From Pontibacter pamirensis (GTDB lineage Bacteria > Bacteroidota > Bacteroidia > Cytophagales > Hymenobacteraceae), in assembly GCF_010015475.1 (NCBI RefSeq), contig NZ_SSNI01000013.1:88674-152673 (forward strand): a stretch of 64,000 nucleotides of DNA, given 5' to 3'. The translations under genes and the position numbers were made by a program. Below are positions 26,408 through 34,509 of this stretch, piece by piece (positions within the stretch are counted from its first letter, which is position 1; the number at the start of each line of letters is the position of its first letter). Below the pieces are notes generated by a model that saw only the letters and a list, made by a program, of their open reading frames with translations, had not been told where the DNA came from and did no database searches.

Positions 26408-26842
26408 TTAAACTTCTTTCTGTTCGGCGAGTTTCTGCAGCAGCACATTTACCTTTTCGGCCGTCAGTGGCTTGGTCAGGTATTCGGCATTATACCTTTT
26501 GAAGTTAGCCGTATCCTGTGGGTGTGTGGAGGTGGTTAGCACTGCTAACACAATGCTGCTCCTAAAATCATTATCGAGGCGCTCATAAAGTTCCAGCATC
26601 TCAAACCCGTCCATTACCGGCATGTTGATATCAAGAAAAATCAGCTCCGGCTTAAAATAGTTACTGCTCTCTGCCTCGTAATTGTTATTGCTAACATTGT
26701 ACAGGTAGTCAAAAGCCTGCTTACCGTTTACAAACGTGCGTACATTGTCTGTCACCTTCATCCTGTCGAGCAGGCGCTGGTTCAGAAAATTTGTGGTATC
26801 GTCGTCATCGATAAGTAAAACGCCTGATAGCTTCTCTTTCAT
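26408..26842 (-). CDS. Single-domain response regulator
   Basis: 144 residues forming only a receiver (CheY-like) domain. The acidic pocket is LLIDDDDTT (near residues 9-17), the phosphorylated Asp is in ELIFLDINMP, the Thr is in VLTTSTHP, and the Lys is in YLTKPL. There is no output domain and no adjacent histidine kinase, so it must signal through a protein partner encoded elsewhere. Confidence 0.9.
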   Translation of the reverse strand: MKEKLSGVLLIDDDDTTNFLNQRLLDRMKVTDNVRTFVNGKQAFDYLYNVSNNNYEAESSNYFKPELIFLDINMPVMDGFEMLELYERLDNDFRSSIVLAVLTTSTHPQDTANFKRYNAEYLTKPLTAEKVNVLLQKLAEQKEV

Positions 26843-27195
26843 TCCTATGTTTAAACCCTATGCGTACTTGTATACGGTGAAATCTTATGAAGTAGTCTAT
26901 ATAAACTCACCAAACGGCATATAAATCCCTCTTCCTCCTGCCGCTGGCTGCTCTTTTTATAAAGTAAATCTTCTCCTTACCAGGTGGCTTATCTGCTTAA
27001 GGAGCTAAAAATCTTCTTACCACTTGTAAATTATTCCTGATGCAGTGGCGGATAGTGTAAAATTATATAATCCTATCCAACTTAAAAAATAAAAGCAGGT
27101 CAGGCAATGGTAATGTTATCTTTGAAACAGAAAAAGGGAAGCCCGGATTTTATAGTCCGGGCTTCCCTTTTTCTATTTTAACTCAAAAAGAATAC
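26843..27195. other. Gene-free region upstream of the response regulator
   Basis: 353 bp without a gene. It contains the terminator of the cysteine synthase gene (27131-27172) and a forward-strand TATCTTTG at 27117-27124 that has no gene after it. The rest is AT-rich with no structure I can name. Confidence 0.55.
27131..27172 (-). terminator. Terminator of cysteine synthase
   Basis: Perfect 17-bp arms (27131-27147 and 27156-27172), with a GC-rich core GCCCGG and A5/T5 ends, 24 bp past the stop codon on the reverse strand. Confidence 0.85.
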
Positions 27196-28182
27196 TTAGT
27201 CAATATATCCCTGAGCGCGCATCCAGTCGTCGTTGTAGAGTTTGGCCAAGTAACGGGACCCATGGTCTGGCAGTATCACCACCATCATATCATCTTCGGT
27301 CAGGTTGTTTTCTCTGGCGTACTCTAAAGCACCAAACACAGCCGTTCCGCCGGACCAGCCTACAAACAAACCTTCTTCTTTGGCAAGCCTTCTGGTCATT
27401 ACGGCACCGTCTTTATCCGATACCTTGATGAAAGTATCGATGAGGTCGAAGTTCACATTTTTTGGCAGAATGTCTTCGCCTATACCCTCTGTGGCGTAAG
27501 GGTAAATCTCCTTTTCATCGAATATCCCAGTCTCTTTGTACTTCTTAAATACAGAGCCATAAGTATCAATGCCAACCGTGATAACATCCGCCTTTTGCTC
27601 TTTCAGGTACTGCGACGTGCCGGAAACGGTACCTCCCGTGCCTACGCCAGTAACGAAATGAGTAATATCTCCATTTGTCTGATCCCATAGTTCAGGGCCT
27701 GTTGTCTCGTAATGCGCCACCGTGTTCGACATGTTGTCGTACTGGTTCGGGTAAAACGAATTCGGAATTTCCTTGTTCAGCCGCCTTGCCACCGAGTAGT
27801 AAGAATCCGGATGGTCGGGTGCCACGTTGGTAGGGCACACAATCACCTCGGCACCTACTGCCTTTAGCACGTCTATCTTCTCCTTGCTCTGCTTATCAGA
27901 AAGGGTAAAAATACACTTGTAGCCTTTCGCGATGGCAGTTAGCGCCAACCCCATGCCCGTATTGCCAGACGTTCCTTCAATTATGGTTCCGCCTGGCTTG
28001 ATAATGCCTGCAGCCTCTGCATCCTCTATCATTTTGACGGCCATACGGTCTTTAATAGAGTTACCCGGGTTCAGGTACTCTACTTTAGCGAGCACCGTGG
28101 CCTTAATGCCTTTGGTTACATTGTTGAGCTTCACCAGCGGGGTGTTACCGATTGCCTCGGTTATATGGTTCAGATACTTCAT
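27196..28182 (-). CDS. Cysteine synthase / cystathionine beta-synthase-like
   Basis: 328 residues from the ATG at 28182, chosen because an earlier ATG adds only MQQKTKQ. This is a fold-type II PLP enzyme: the PLP lysine is in LNPGNSIKDRMA, the phosphate or substrate loop is EGTSGNTGMGLA, and the second glycine loop is VTGVGTGGTVSG. It lacks CBS domains. The sequence (SDKQSKEKIDVLKAVGAEVIVCPT, FYPNQYDNMSN) resembles the cystathionine beta-synthase-like branch of cysteine synthases more than CysK, so it could condense serine or O-acetylserine with sulfide or homocysteine. A -7 box is at 28201-28208. Confidence 0.85.
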   Translation of the reverse strand: MKYLNHITEAIGNTPLVKLNNVTKGIKATVLAKVEYLNPGNSIKDRMAVKMIEDAEAAGIIKPGGTIIEGTSGNTGMGLALTAIAKGYKCIFTLSDKQSKEKIDVLKAVGAEVIVCPTNVAPDHPDSYYSVARRLNKEIPNSFYPNQYDNMSNTVAHYETTGPELWDQTNGDITHFVTGVGTGGTVSGTSQYLKEQKADVITVGIDTYGSVFKKYKETGIFDEKEIYPYATEGIGEDILPKNVNFDLIDTFIKVSDKDGAVMTRRLAKEEGLFVGWSGGTAVFGALEYARENNLTEDDMMVVILPDHGSRYLAKLYNDDWMRAQGYID

Positions 28183-28200
28183 CTGTTTTGTTTTTTGTTG

Positions 28201-28208
28201 CAAAGGTA
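28201..28208 (-). promoter_or_regulatory. -7 box of the cysteine synthase gene
   Basis: On the reverse strand TACCTTTG, an exact TAnnTTTG match, 18 bp before the chosen ATG at 28182. This supports that start, because the longer start would lie at or above the transcription start. Confidence 0.6.
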
Positions 28209-28510
28209 AGAATTTAAATCATTTCATATTCTGAACAGGAACAGCCACTGCAGGCTGGTTCTGTGCAGCAGAGAAACAGCAAATGACAAAATTGCATTGC
28301 CAACGGTTCTGGCAAAAAATGCGTTTACGATAACCGCGGGGCATACGTTCGGGCCACTTAACCAACAGCATAACAGGCCTAAGTCGTTCCGTTGGCCGCA
28401 TTGCCAAACACTATATTAGGGACAACTATTTTTTGCAGGGGCCACAAAAAAGCCTATTTTTGCACAAGCTTATAGTTCGACCGTCAATACACAAACTAAA
28501 TAAGATACAC
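28209..28510. other. Gene-free divergent promoter region
   Basis: About 300 bp between the divergent cysteine synthase and sucD genes. It holds the sucD promoter (28432-28462) and no gene that I can support. A run of unrelated GC-richer sequence at 28230-28400 has no clear hairpin or frame. Confidence 0.5.
28432..28462 (+). promoter_or_regulatory. sucD promoter, -33 TTTG and -7 TATTTTTG
   Basis: TTTG at 28432-28435, a 19-bp spacer, then TATTTTTG at 28455-28462. This is the full Bacteroidota consensus. The ATG of sucD lies 48 bp further on. Confidence 0.75.
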
Positions 28511-29401
28511 ATGAGTGTTTTAGTAAATAAAGATTCGAAAGTGATCGTGCAGGGCTTCACAGGCTCGGAAGGTTCTTTCCATGCACAGCAAATGATCGAG
28601 TACGGCACTAACGTTGTTGGTGGTGTAACCCCAGGCAAAGGTGGTTCTACGCACCTCGACCGTCCGGTTTTTAATACAGTTGAAGAGGCTGTAGAAAAGG
28701 TTGGAGCCAACGTATCTATCATTTTCGTACCACCAGCTTTCGCCGCTGACGCTATTATGGAAGCTGCTGATGCTGGTATCAGCGTTATCGTGGCAATTAC
28801 AGAAGGTATTCCTGTAAAAGACATGGTGCAGGCCAAAAACTACCTTAAAAATAAGAATGTAACCTTGATTGGTCCTAACTGCCCGGGTGTTATCACACCA
28901 GGCGAAGCGAAAGTGGGCATCATGCCAGGCTTTGTTTTCAAGCCAGGCCGTATCGGGATTGTTTCTAAGTCAGGTACTTTAACTTACGAAGCTGCTGACC
29001 AGATTGTGAAAGCGGGTTTGGGTATTTCTACAGCTATCGGTATTGGTGGTGACCCTATCATTGGCACGCCTACAAAAGACGCTGTTCAGTTGCTGATGGA
29101 AGACCCTGAGACAGACGCCATCGTGATGATTGGTGAGATTGGTGGTAATTATGAGGCCATGGCTTCTAAGTATGTAAGCGAGACCGGTAACAAAAAACCG
29201 GTAGTTGGTTTCATCGCTGGTCAAACAGCACCTGCAGGACGCCGTATGGGCCACGCTGGTGCTATTGTAGGTGGTGCTGAAGATACAGCTGCTGCTAAAA
29301 TGAAAATCATGCGTGAGAACGGCATCCATGTAGTAGAGTCTCCGGCTGAAATCGGCGATGCCATGGTAAAAGCTTTAAAAGAAGCTGGTATCAACGCTTA
29401 A
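28511..29401 (+). CDS. sucD: Succinyl-CoA synthetase alpha subunit
   Basis: 296 residues from the ATG at 28511; the frame is open further upstream but that part is promoter DNA. It is a TCA-cycle enzyme (succinyl-CoA to succinate with nucleoside triphosphate formation). The CoA-binding N-terminus is visible ([18 protein letters not shown], then GVTPGKGG), with [13 protein letters not shown], and the active-site His is in [14 protein letters not shown]. sucC is not next to it, which is common in this phylum. Codon use is more biased than in the neighbours, as expected for a highly expressed gene. A terminator follows. Confidence 0.96.
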   Translation: MSVLVNKDSKVIVQGFTGSEGSFHAQQMIEYGTNVVGGVTPGKGGSTHLDRPVFNTVEEAVEKVGANVSIIFVPPAFAADAIMEAADAGISVIVAITEGIPVKDMVQAKNYLKNKNVTLIGPNCPGVITPGEAKVGIMPGFVFKPGRIGIVSKSGTLTYEAADQIVKAGLGISTAIGIGGDPIIGTPTKDAVQLLMEDPETDAIVMIGEIGGNYEAMASKYVSETGNKKPVVGFIAGQTAPAGRRMGHAGAIVGGAEDTAAAKMKIMRENGIHVVESPAEIGDAMVKALKEAGINA

Positions 29402-29439
29402 TTTGATTCATATATACTTCTAGTAAGTATAACGATACG

Positions 29440-29474
29440 GAAAGGCTGCCCCGCAAGGCAGCCTTTCTTTTTTG
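29440..29474 (+). terminator. Terminator of sucD
   Basis: 11-bp arms (29440-29450 and 29457-29467), loop of 6, then a run of seven T. It is 38 bp after the stop codon. Confidence 0.88.
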
Positions 29475-29562
29475 TCACTACCCTCCCCCGCACAACCGGC
29501 CGCTGTTAACTTCGTTTGGTATACTTCAGCACATACAGTTGAAGTATAAGCCCCTCACTCCA

Positions 29563-30957
29563 ATGTCAGAAAATCAGCAGCACTACAATACCATCATTAT
29601 AGGAACTGGTCAGGGCGGAATTCCCTTGGCCAAGGCCTTGGCCGAAGCAGGACAGAAAGTAGCTATTATAGAAAAGGATAATGTGGGAGGCTCCTGTGTA
29701 AACTATGGCTGCACGCCTACTAAAACTTTGCTGGCAAGTGCCCAAACGGCCCACATGGCCAGGCGCGCGGCAGACTACGGAGTGCATGTGCCAGAGGTGC
29801 AAGTAAGGATGCAGGAGGTAAAACAGCGCCGCGACAAGATGGTTCTGCAGTCGAGGGAGAACAACGAGGAAAATTTAGAGGCTTCAAAAGCGGTGCTCAT
29901 ACGTGGTACTGCCTCGTTTCTCGGCAAAAAGAAAATTGAGGTAAGTTCAGATGAAAAAGTAACTCAAACCCTGACTGCTGACAAAATCATCATCAACACC
30001 GGTGCCACTCCTTCTGTGCCTGCTATTGAAGGCATCGACAGTATAGAACATCTCAACCACAAAACCATACAGGACTTGACTGTTGCGCCAGAGCACCTGC
30101 TTATATTGGGCGGCGGCTACATTGGGCTGGAGTTTGGGCAAATGTTCCGGAGGTTCGGCAGTAAGGTTACCATCGTGCACCACGGGAAACAGCTGCTGAG
30201 CCGCGAAGACGAGGATGTGGCAACAGAACTGAAAAAGATACTGGAGGAAGAAGACATCAGCATCCTGCTTGATACGGAGCCGCAACAGTTAGCAAAGGTA
30301 GGCAACAGCATAAAGTTAAAAGTAAAGTCAAAAGGCGGTAAGCAGCAGGAAATAACCGCCAGCCACTTGCTCCTGGCCACGGGTGTAAAGGCAAACACAG
30401 AAGACCTACACTTAGACAAAGCAGGTATAGAGACGGATGAAAAAGGCAACATCAAAACAGACAAACACCTGCACACTACTGTGGAGGATGTATATGCCAT
30501 TGGCGACGTGAAAGGCGGTCCTCAGTTTACGCACATCTCCTACGACGATTACCGCATTCTGCGTGGCAGCCTGCTGCACGACAAACACCGCTCTACCGAC
30601 GACCGGCCTGTACCTTACTGCGTTTTCACGGACCCGCAACTGGGACGCGTGGGACTAAGCGAGAAGCAGGCGAAAAAGCAAGGCCTGAAATTTAAGGTAG
30701 CAAAGCTGGAAATGTCGAAAGTAGCACGGGGCGAGGAAACCGGCCATACCAAAGGCTTTATGAAGGTGCTGGTAAACGAGGAGAACGAGCAGATAATAGG
30801 CGCCGCCATACTTGCTGCGGAGGGCGGCGAATTAATGACGGCACTGCAAATTGCCATGATGGGCAAGCTAAGCTATAAACAGCTAAAAGAAGGCGTATTT
30901 GCGCACCCAACATACCTGGAGGCGCTGAACAGCCTGTTCATGAAAATGGATGCCTGA
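29563..30957 (+). CDS. FAD-dependent disulfide oxidoreductase (Lpd/MerA-like)
   Basis: 464 residues from the ATG at 29563. The FAD motif is IIIGTGQGGIPLAKAL, the redox-active disulfide is GGSCVNYGCTPTKTL, the NAD(P) motif is LILGGGYIGLEFGQMFRRFGS, and the second FAD motif is VYAIGDVKGGPQFTH. The C-terminal dimer motif is VFAHPTYLEALNSLF, which has HPT where Lpd has HPTxxE. The C-terminal Cys-Cys pair of true mercuric reductases is absent, as is the N-terminal metal-binding domain. It is therefore a class I flavoprotein disulfide reductase of unknown substrate, often misnamed mercuric reductase. It converges with the porin gene with only 15 bp between the stops. Confidence 0.85.
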   Translation: MSENQQHYNTIIIGTGQGGIPLAKALAEAGQKVAIIEKDNVGGSCVNYGCTPTKTLLASAQTAHMARRAADYGVHVPEVQVRMQEVKQRRDKMVLQSRENNEENLEASKAVLIRGTASFLGKKKIEVSSDEKVTQTLTADKIIINTGATPSVPAIEGIDSIEHLNHKTIQDLTVAPEHLLILGGGYIGLEFGQMFRRFGSKVTIVHHGKQLLSREDEDVATELKKILEEEDISILLDTEPQQLAKVGNSIKLKVKSKGGKQQEITASHLLLATGVKANTEDLHLDKAGIETDEKGNIKTDKHLHTTVEDVYAIGDVKGGPQFTHISYDDYRILRGSLLHDKHRSTDDRPVPYCVFTDPQLGRVGLSEKQAKKQGLKFKVAKLEMSKVARGEETGHTKGFMKVLVNEENEQIIGAAILAAEGGELMTALQIAMMGKLSYKQLKEGVFAHPTYLEALNSLFMKMDA

Positions 30958-30972
30958 TTAAATTTCGCTCTT

Positions 30973-32061
30973 TCAGAATTTGACAGAAAAGGAGGTGACC
31001 AACAGAAGATTGGCGTCCTCCCTTTCCTCTTCCCCATAAAAGATTCTGTCTTTAGAGTCGTAGCCACGAGCCTCAAACCGCCACAGGAAGTTGTTTGCCG
31101 GAATGTAGTCGAAGTTCAACGAAGCGCTTGACGTTTGAAAGCCATCTGAAGTACTAGTTACGACGATAATCTGGTCTTCATCATTATAATGCTCCACCCT
31201 ACCTGCCAGGGCAAAGCGATTGCTTAGCCTGTAGCGGGCCAGCAACATTCCAGCATACCAGCTGCTTTTCTCGTTGCTGCCAAATAATTCCTGACGGCCA
31301 TAGTCAGCACTTGCTCCCATCGAGAACCTGTCGGAGAAGGTGTAGCCAGCGTTAATGTTATGGAAGAACCGCCGTTTCGCCTCCATTCCATCCGGTGCTT
31401 CATTGCCATAGTAGTTGTTGTAGCTTAGTTCCAGTTGCTCTGTTGGGGTATAACTGACACCAAAACCCAGAGACTTGGCATTATTCGTTTCCTGGATGTT
31501 CTGCCAGCCGTTGAGTACCAGAAAGGTCAGAGTTACTTTGTCAGACACAGCTGCCGTTAGCTGTGCCCCGGTCTCATAATAGGGCGAATTTTCGGCCATC
31601 AGCGCCCGGGTGTAAATTTCGTTGTCGCCGGAGAAAGTGGACTCATACCCGATATGCGACGGCAGAATACCTACATCCAGCCACAGCCCGTCTGCCAGCC
31701 TTACGCCTGCGTTTGCCTGCGCTATCAGGCGTGTCAGTTCGTTTGGCTCGGCAGCGTAGTTTGCCTGCACATAGGTTCCGGTGTGTAGCGCCAGTGTGGC
31801 CCGCACCCGGTCTGTGGCATAATCTGCCTGTAAGAAGCCCCAGTTCAAATTAAACTCATTGTGCCGGTATGCCTGCGTGGTGTAAAGGCGGTCCTGCCCG
31901 ACTGGTTTTGAAAAATCATACCCATAGTATACATCCACTGCCCCACTTAGCTGAAAAGGCGTTGCAGCGGCTTTTATACCTACCGAATCAATGGTCTGAG
32001 CGTGCAATGCTCCTGTAGCTGTTAGAAGTAGAATCGAAAGTGTATTGGCAAAGAAGCGCAT
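30973..32061 (-). CDS. Porin-like outer membrane protein
   Basis: 362 residues from the ATG at 32061, giving a signal peptide (MRFFANTLSILLLTATGALHAQ). The mature sequence starts GAVDVYYGYDFSKPV and has alternating barrel strands (FLQADYATDRVRATLALHTGTYVQ, LWLDVGILPSHIGYE, LGFGVSYTPTEQLELSYNNYYG), ending LLLVTSFSVKF with terminal Phe. It resembles the beta-barrel porins of Bacteroidota with unknown solute (BBP2-type). The neighbouring flavoprotein and OxyR offer no clear functional link. Confidence 0.8.
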   Translation of the reverse strand: MRFFANTLSILLLTATGALHAQTIDSVGIKAAATPFQLSGAVDVYYGYDFSKPVGQDRLYTTQAYRHNEFNLNWGFLQADYATDRVRATLALHTGTYVQANYAAEPNELTRLIAQANAGVRLADGLWLDVGILPSHIGYESTFSGDNEIYTRALMAENSPYYETGAQLTAAVSDKVTLTFLVLNGWQNIQETNNAKSLGFGVSYTPTEQLELSYNNYYGNEAPDGMEAKRRFFHNINAGYTFSDRFSMGASADYGRQELFGSNEKSSWYAGMLLARYRLSNRFALAGRVEHYNDEDQIIVVTSTSDGFQTSSASLNFDYIPANNFLWRFEARGYDSKDRIFYGEEEREDANLLLVTSFSVKF

Positions 32062-32174
32062 AGTATGATGTAATCTTTCTACCGGCAGAGGCATCAGGTG
32101 TGAATTTTTTAATCATTTACCCCTTCTCAGGCTTAGAGGTTATTTATACACCAGAGCAGAGGCAATAACAGGAG

Positions 32175-33119
32175 CTACTTCACCGCCACTACCTGCTCCT
32201 TCTTTCTCTCACGGATACTTTGCGGCACAGCAGCCACAATCTCTTCCTGCAGTGCCTCAATCAGCTTTTTCTTCAGGAAGCTGCGGTGCACGACCAGGCT
32301 TACTTCCCGCAACGGCTGCGGCTCCTGGAAAGGACGCACTAACCGGAGCTTTTCCTCGGGCATATCCAATACTGACAACTCGGGCAAAAGCGTGAGGCCA
32401 TGCTGTGTCTCCACAATACGCTTAAGTGTTTCCAAAGACCCGCTTCTGTAATCGAGGTGCCCCTTGCCCTCGGCGCCTACATGTACGCCCCTGTTGCAAA
32501 TGTTAAGCACCTGGCTCCGGAAGCAATGCCCTTCGTTCAGCACCCACAGTTCTTCCAGGTCTAGCTGCCCTGGATCTATAGCCTCTGACTTTGCCAGTGC
32601 ATGGTCCGGGTTTACATAGGCTACAAAGGCCTCATAAAAGAGTGGCAGTTCTCTAATGGATTTATTTTCCAGCGGTGTTACCAGAAGGCCTACATCCAGT
32701 AACTCATGATTCAGCTTTTCTACAATCTGCTCTGTCAGCAACTCCTGCACTACTACCCGCACATGCGGGTACTTCCCTAAAAAGCTGGTAATGAACAGGG
32801 GGATCAGGTAAGGGGCCAGGGTGGGGATAACTCCGACACGCAGCTCCCCGCTTAGCTCCTGCTTCTGGTTGAGCACAATCTCCTGCACCTTCTTCGCCTC
32901 TGCCAGCACAATCCGGGCCTGCGCAATAATGTCTTTGCCCACTTCTGTCGGGCGTACAGGCACCCGGCTTCGGTCAAAAAGTTGCACACCGAGGTCTTCT
33001 TCCAGCTTCTGTAGCTGCATACTGAGCGTAGGCTGCGTTACAAAACAATGTTCTGCTGCGGTGGCAAAATGCCGGTAGGTATCTACTGCCACCAGGTATT
33101 CCAACTGCACAAGCGTCAT
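32175..33119 (-). CDS. oxyR: OxyR-type LysR regulator
   Basis: 314 residues. The LysR helix-turn-helix is at residues about 5-60 (LEYLVAVDTYRHFATAAEHCFVTQPTLSMQLQKLE). The peroxide-sensing disulfide pair is present with the same numbering as in E. coli: Cys199 and Cys208 (GHCFRSQVLNIC). OxyR senses hydrogen peroxide and activates defence genes. It is divergent from a dps gene across 172 bp that contain a candidate operator. A -7 box (TACCTTTG, 33177-33184) lies 58 bp before its start. Confidence 0.93.
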   Translation of the reverse strand: MTLVQLEYLVAVDTYRHFATAAEHCFVTQPTLSMQLQKLEEDLGVQLFDRSRVPVRPTEVGKDIIAQARIVLAEAKKVQEIVLNQKQELSGELRVGVIPTLAPYLIPLFITSFLGKYPHVRVVVQELLTEQIVEKLNHELLDVGLLVTPLENKSIRELPLFYEAFVAYVNPDHALAKSEAIDPGQLDLEELWVLNEGHCFRSQVLNICNRGVHVGAEGKGHLDYRSGSLETLKRIVETQHGLTLLPELSVLDMPEEKLRLVRPFQEPQPLREVSLVVHRSFLKKKLIEALQEEIVAAVPQSIRERKKEQVVAVK

Positions 33120-33176
33120 CGGTTGTGTAAATTAAATTCTAAATATCGACTTGCCCCGGTTATTCCAGAGCACCAG

Positions 33177-33184
33177 CAAAGGTA
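33177..33184 (-). promoter_or_regulatory. -7 box of oxyR
   Basis: Reverse strand TACCTTTG, an exact match to TAnnTTTG, 58 bp upstream of the oxyR ATG. No good -33 box at the ideal spacing. Confidence 0.5.
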
Positions 33185-33209
33185 ACAAATAGACAAAGTT
33201 TATACTAAC

Positions 33210-33233
33210 ATAAATATTATCGATTTGATTTAT
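33210..33233. promoter_or_regulatory. Candidate OxyR operator
   Basis: A 24-bp imperfect palindrome with outer arms ATAAAT / ATTTAT and centre ATCGAT. It is of LysR type (T-N11-A core) and covers the -33 box of dps. Position and symmetry suggest an OxyR site that controls dps and perhaps oxyR itself. Confidence 0.45.
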
Positions 33234-33255
33234 GAACATACTTGCACAATCTTTG
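33224..33255 (+). promoter_or_regulatory. dps promoter
   Basis: TTTG at 33224-33227, 20-bp spacer, then AATCTTTG at 33248-33255 (one mismatch to TAnnTTTG). The ATG is 37 bp later. Confidence 0.6.
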
Positions 33256-33291
33256 TACATAAGCTTATGAATAACCAATGAAGAAACGACT

Positions 33292-33765
33292 ATGGAAAAG
33301 CTTACTAATATCGGATTGCAGAAAAAGGACAGCCAGCATATTGCTGAAAAGTTAAATGATTTGCTTGCAAATTATCATCTATACTATCAGAACCTGCGCG
33401 GGTTCCATTGGAATATTAAGGGTATTCACTTCTTCCAGTTGCACGCTAAATTTGAAGAACTGTATACGGTGGCCCTTACAAAAATTGATGCCATTGCAGA
33501 GCGTATTTTAACTATCGGGCAGCAGCCTTTACATACTTTCTCTGATTATGTGCGGGTATCCCGCATAAAGGAAGCGGGTAGTCTGAGTGGCAATAAAGAA
33601 ACAATATCGGTAACGCATGAGAACCTGAGCACATTGTTGGACCTGGAGCGTGAGATTCTGAAGTTAGCCGCTGACACCGGCGATGAAGGTACTGTTAGCC
33701 TCATCAGCGAAGACATAAACGAAAATGAGAAAACGCTCTGGATGCTGAACGCCTTCCTGAGCTAA
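33292..33765 (+). CDS. dps: Dps DNA-protection ferritin
   Basis: 157 residues, the classical Dps length. Ferroxidase residues are in LLANYHLYYQNLRGFHWNIKG (His near residue 40) and FFQLHAKFEELYTVALTKIDAIAERI (His, Glu, Asp). It oxidises iron with hydrogen peroxide and stores it, shielding DNA. Being divergent from oxyR, with a palindrome over its promoter, it is probably an OxyR target. It lacks the extended tail of the other Dps-like protein at 12209-12835. A terminator follows at 33905-33937. Confidence 0.93.
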   Translation: MEKLTNIGLQKKDSQHIAEKLNDLLANYHLYYQNLRGFHWNIKGIHFFQLHAKFEELYTVALTKIDAIAERILTIGQQPLHTFSDYVRVSRIKEAGSLSGNKETISVTHENLSTLLDLEREILKLAADTGDEGTVSLISEDINENEKTLWMLNAFLS

Positions 33766-33904
33766 AAAAAGGACACAAGACGAAAGACTTTTCATTTCTA
33801 ACATGAGGTGCTGCTGCCAGTTCTTGTCATGACCATACTTATTCCGGAATGTGACTTACAACTGTCTCGTAATATTGTGAAACAAACAACTTAATTATAT
33901 ATGG

Positions 33905-33937
33905 AAAGCGCCTGCAGTTTCTGCCGGCGTTTTTTTG
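33905..33937 (+). terminator. Terminator downstream of dps
   Basis: CGCCTGCA / TGCCGGCG stem (33909-33916 and 33922-33929, one mismatch) followed by seven or more T. It is 140 bp after the stop codon. Confidence 0.65.
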
Positions 33938-34040
33938 TTTTGACAGGTGTGCACAGTTCATCCCCTTTTTCCAGATAAAAGGAACGAGAATAACTTTATT
34001 TATCTTCAACTTCATACACTTTCAAAGGCAGTGGGAGCTA

Positions 34041-34090
34041 TAAGATGAAAAGCGGCTGGCTCTTTTCAGAACCAGCCGCTTTTCATCTTA
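34041..34090 (-). terminator. Terminator of the WD40-DivIVA-folB operon
   Basis: Perfect 19-bp arms (34041-34059 and 34072-34090) with a 12-base loop, 50 bp beyond the folB stop. Confidence 0.85.
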
Positions 34091-34143
34091 GGAAAGTCAG
34101 GGCGAAAGTCATTTGTCCATCTTCAGAAAATCCTTTGTCCCTA

Positions 34144-34500
34144 TTACCTCGCTTCTTCTAAACTAACTTTTGCCCATTGGCAAATACCACCGAGGGGTGG
34201 GTTGAACTTATATACGTTCACTTTAACAGAAGCTACAAAAGGGAATCTTTCATATACTCTATCAATGATGCGGTGCCCCAGGTGCTCAAGCAAACGGGCA
34301 GGAGACTTCATTTCAGTCAGCACCAGTTTATACAGCACCTCGTAGTTCACTGTCTCATGCAGGTCATCGCTTTCAGCGGCGCGGCGCAGGTCAGCATCTA
34401 TAATCAGATCGATGCCGTACTTATTGCCGATTTTCTGCTCCTCATCATAATAGCCATGGAAAGCAAAAAACTCCATGCCCTCCAGCGCAATCTGTCCCAT
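34144..34500 (-). CDS. folB: Dihydroneopterin aldolase
   Basis: 118 residues, normal length. It makes 6-hydroxymethyl-dihydropterin for folate synthesis. Family motifs: LEGMEFFAFHGYYDEEQKIGN (catalytic region with the Glu), NYEVLYKLVLTEMKSPARLLEHLGHRI, and the ending VNVYKFNPPLGG. It starts 9 bp after the DivIVA-domain gene and is the last gene of that operon. Other pterin genes (queD-like and folE) are at 52.4-53.5 kb. Confidence 0.93.
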   Translation of the reverse strand: MGQIALEGMEFFAFHGYYDEEQKIGNKYGIDLIIDADLRRAAESDDLHETVNYEVLYKLVLTEMKSPARLLEHLGHRIIDRVYERFPFVASVKVNVYKFNPPLGGICQWAKVSLEEAR

Positions 34501-34509
34501 ACGTATGGT

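Larger units (their letters stand above)
33766..34143. other. Gene-free region between dps and folB
   Basis: 378 bp between convergent genes. It starts with a purine tract right after the dps stop (33766-33787, GGACACAAGACGAAAGAC), then an unremarkable part, then two terminators (33905-33937 for dps, 34041-34090 for folB). No gene seen. Confidence 0.6.

Noticed and set aside
27117..27124. Forward TATCTTTG box without downstream gene
   Set aside because: It is immediately followed by a terminator of the opposite-strand gene and no forward gene; probably a chance match.
29563..30957. Mercuric reductase
   Set aside because: The C-terminal Cys-Cys pair and the metal-binding N-terminal domain are missing, and no mer genes are present.
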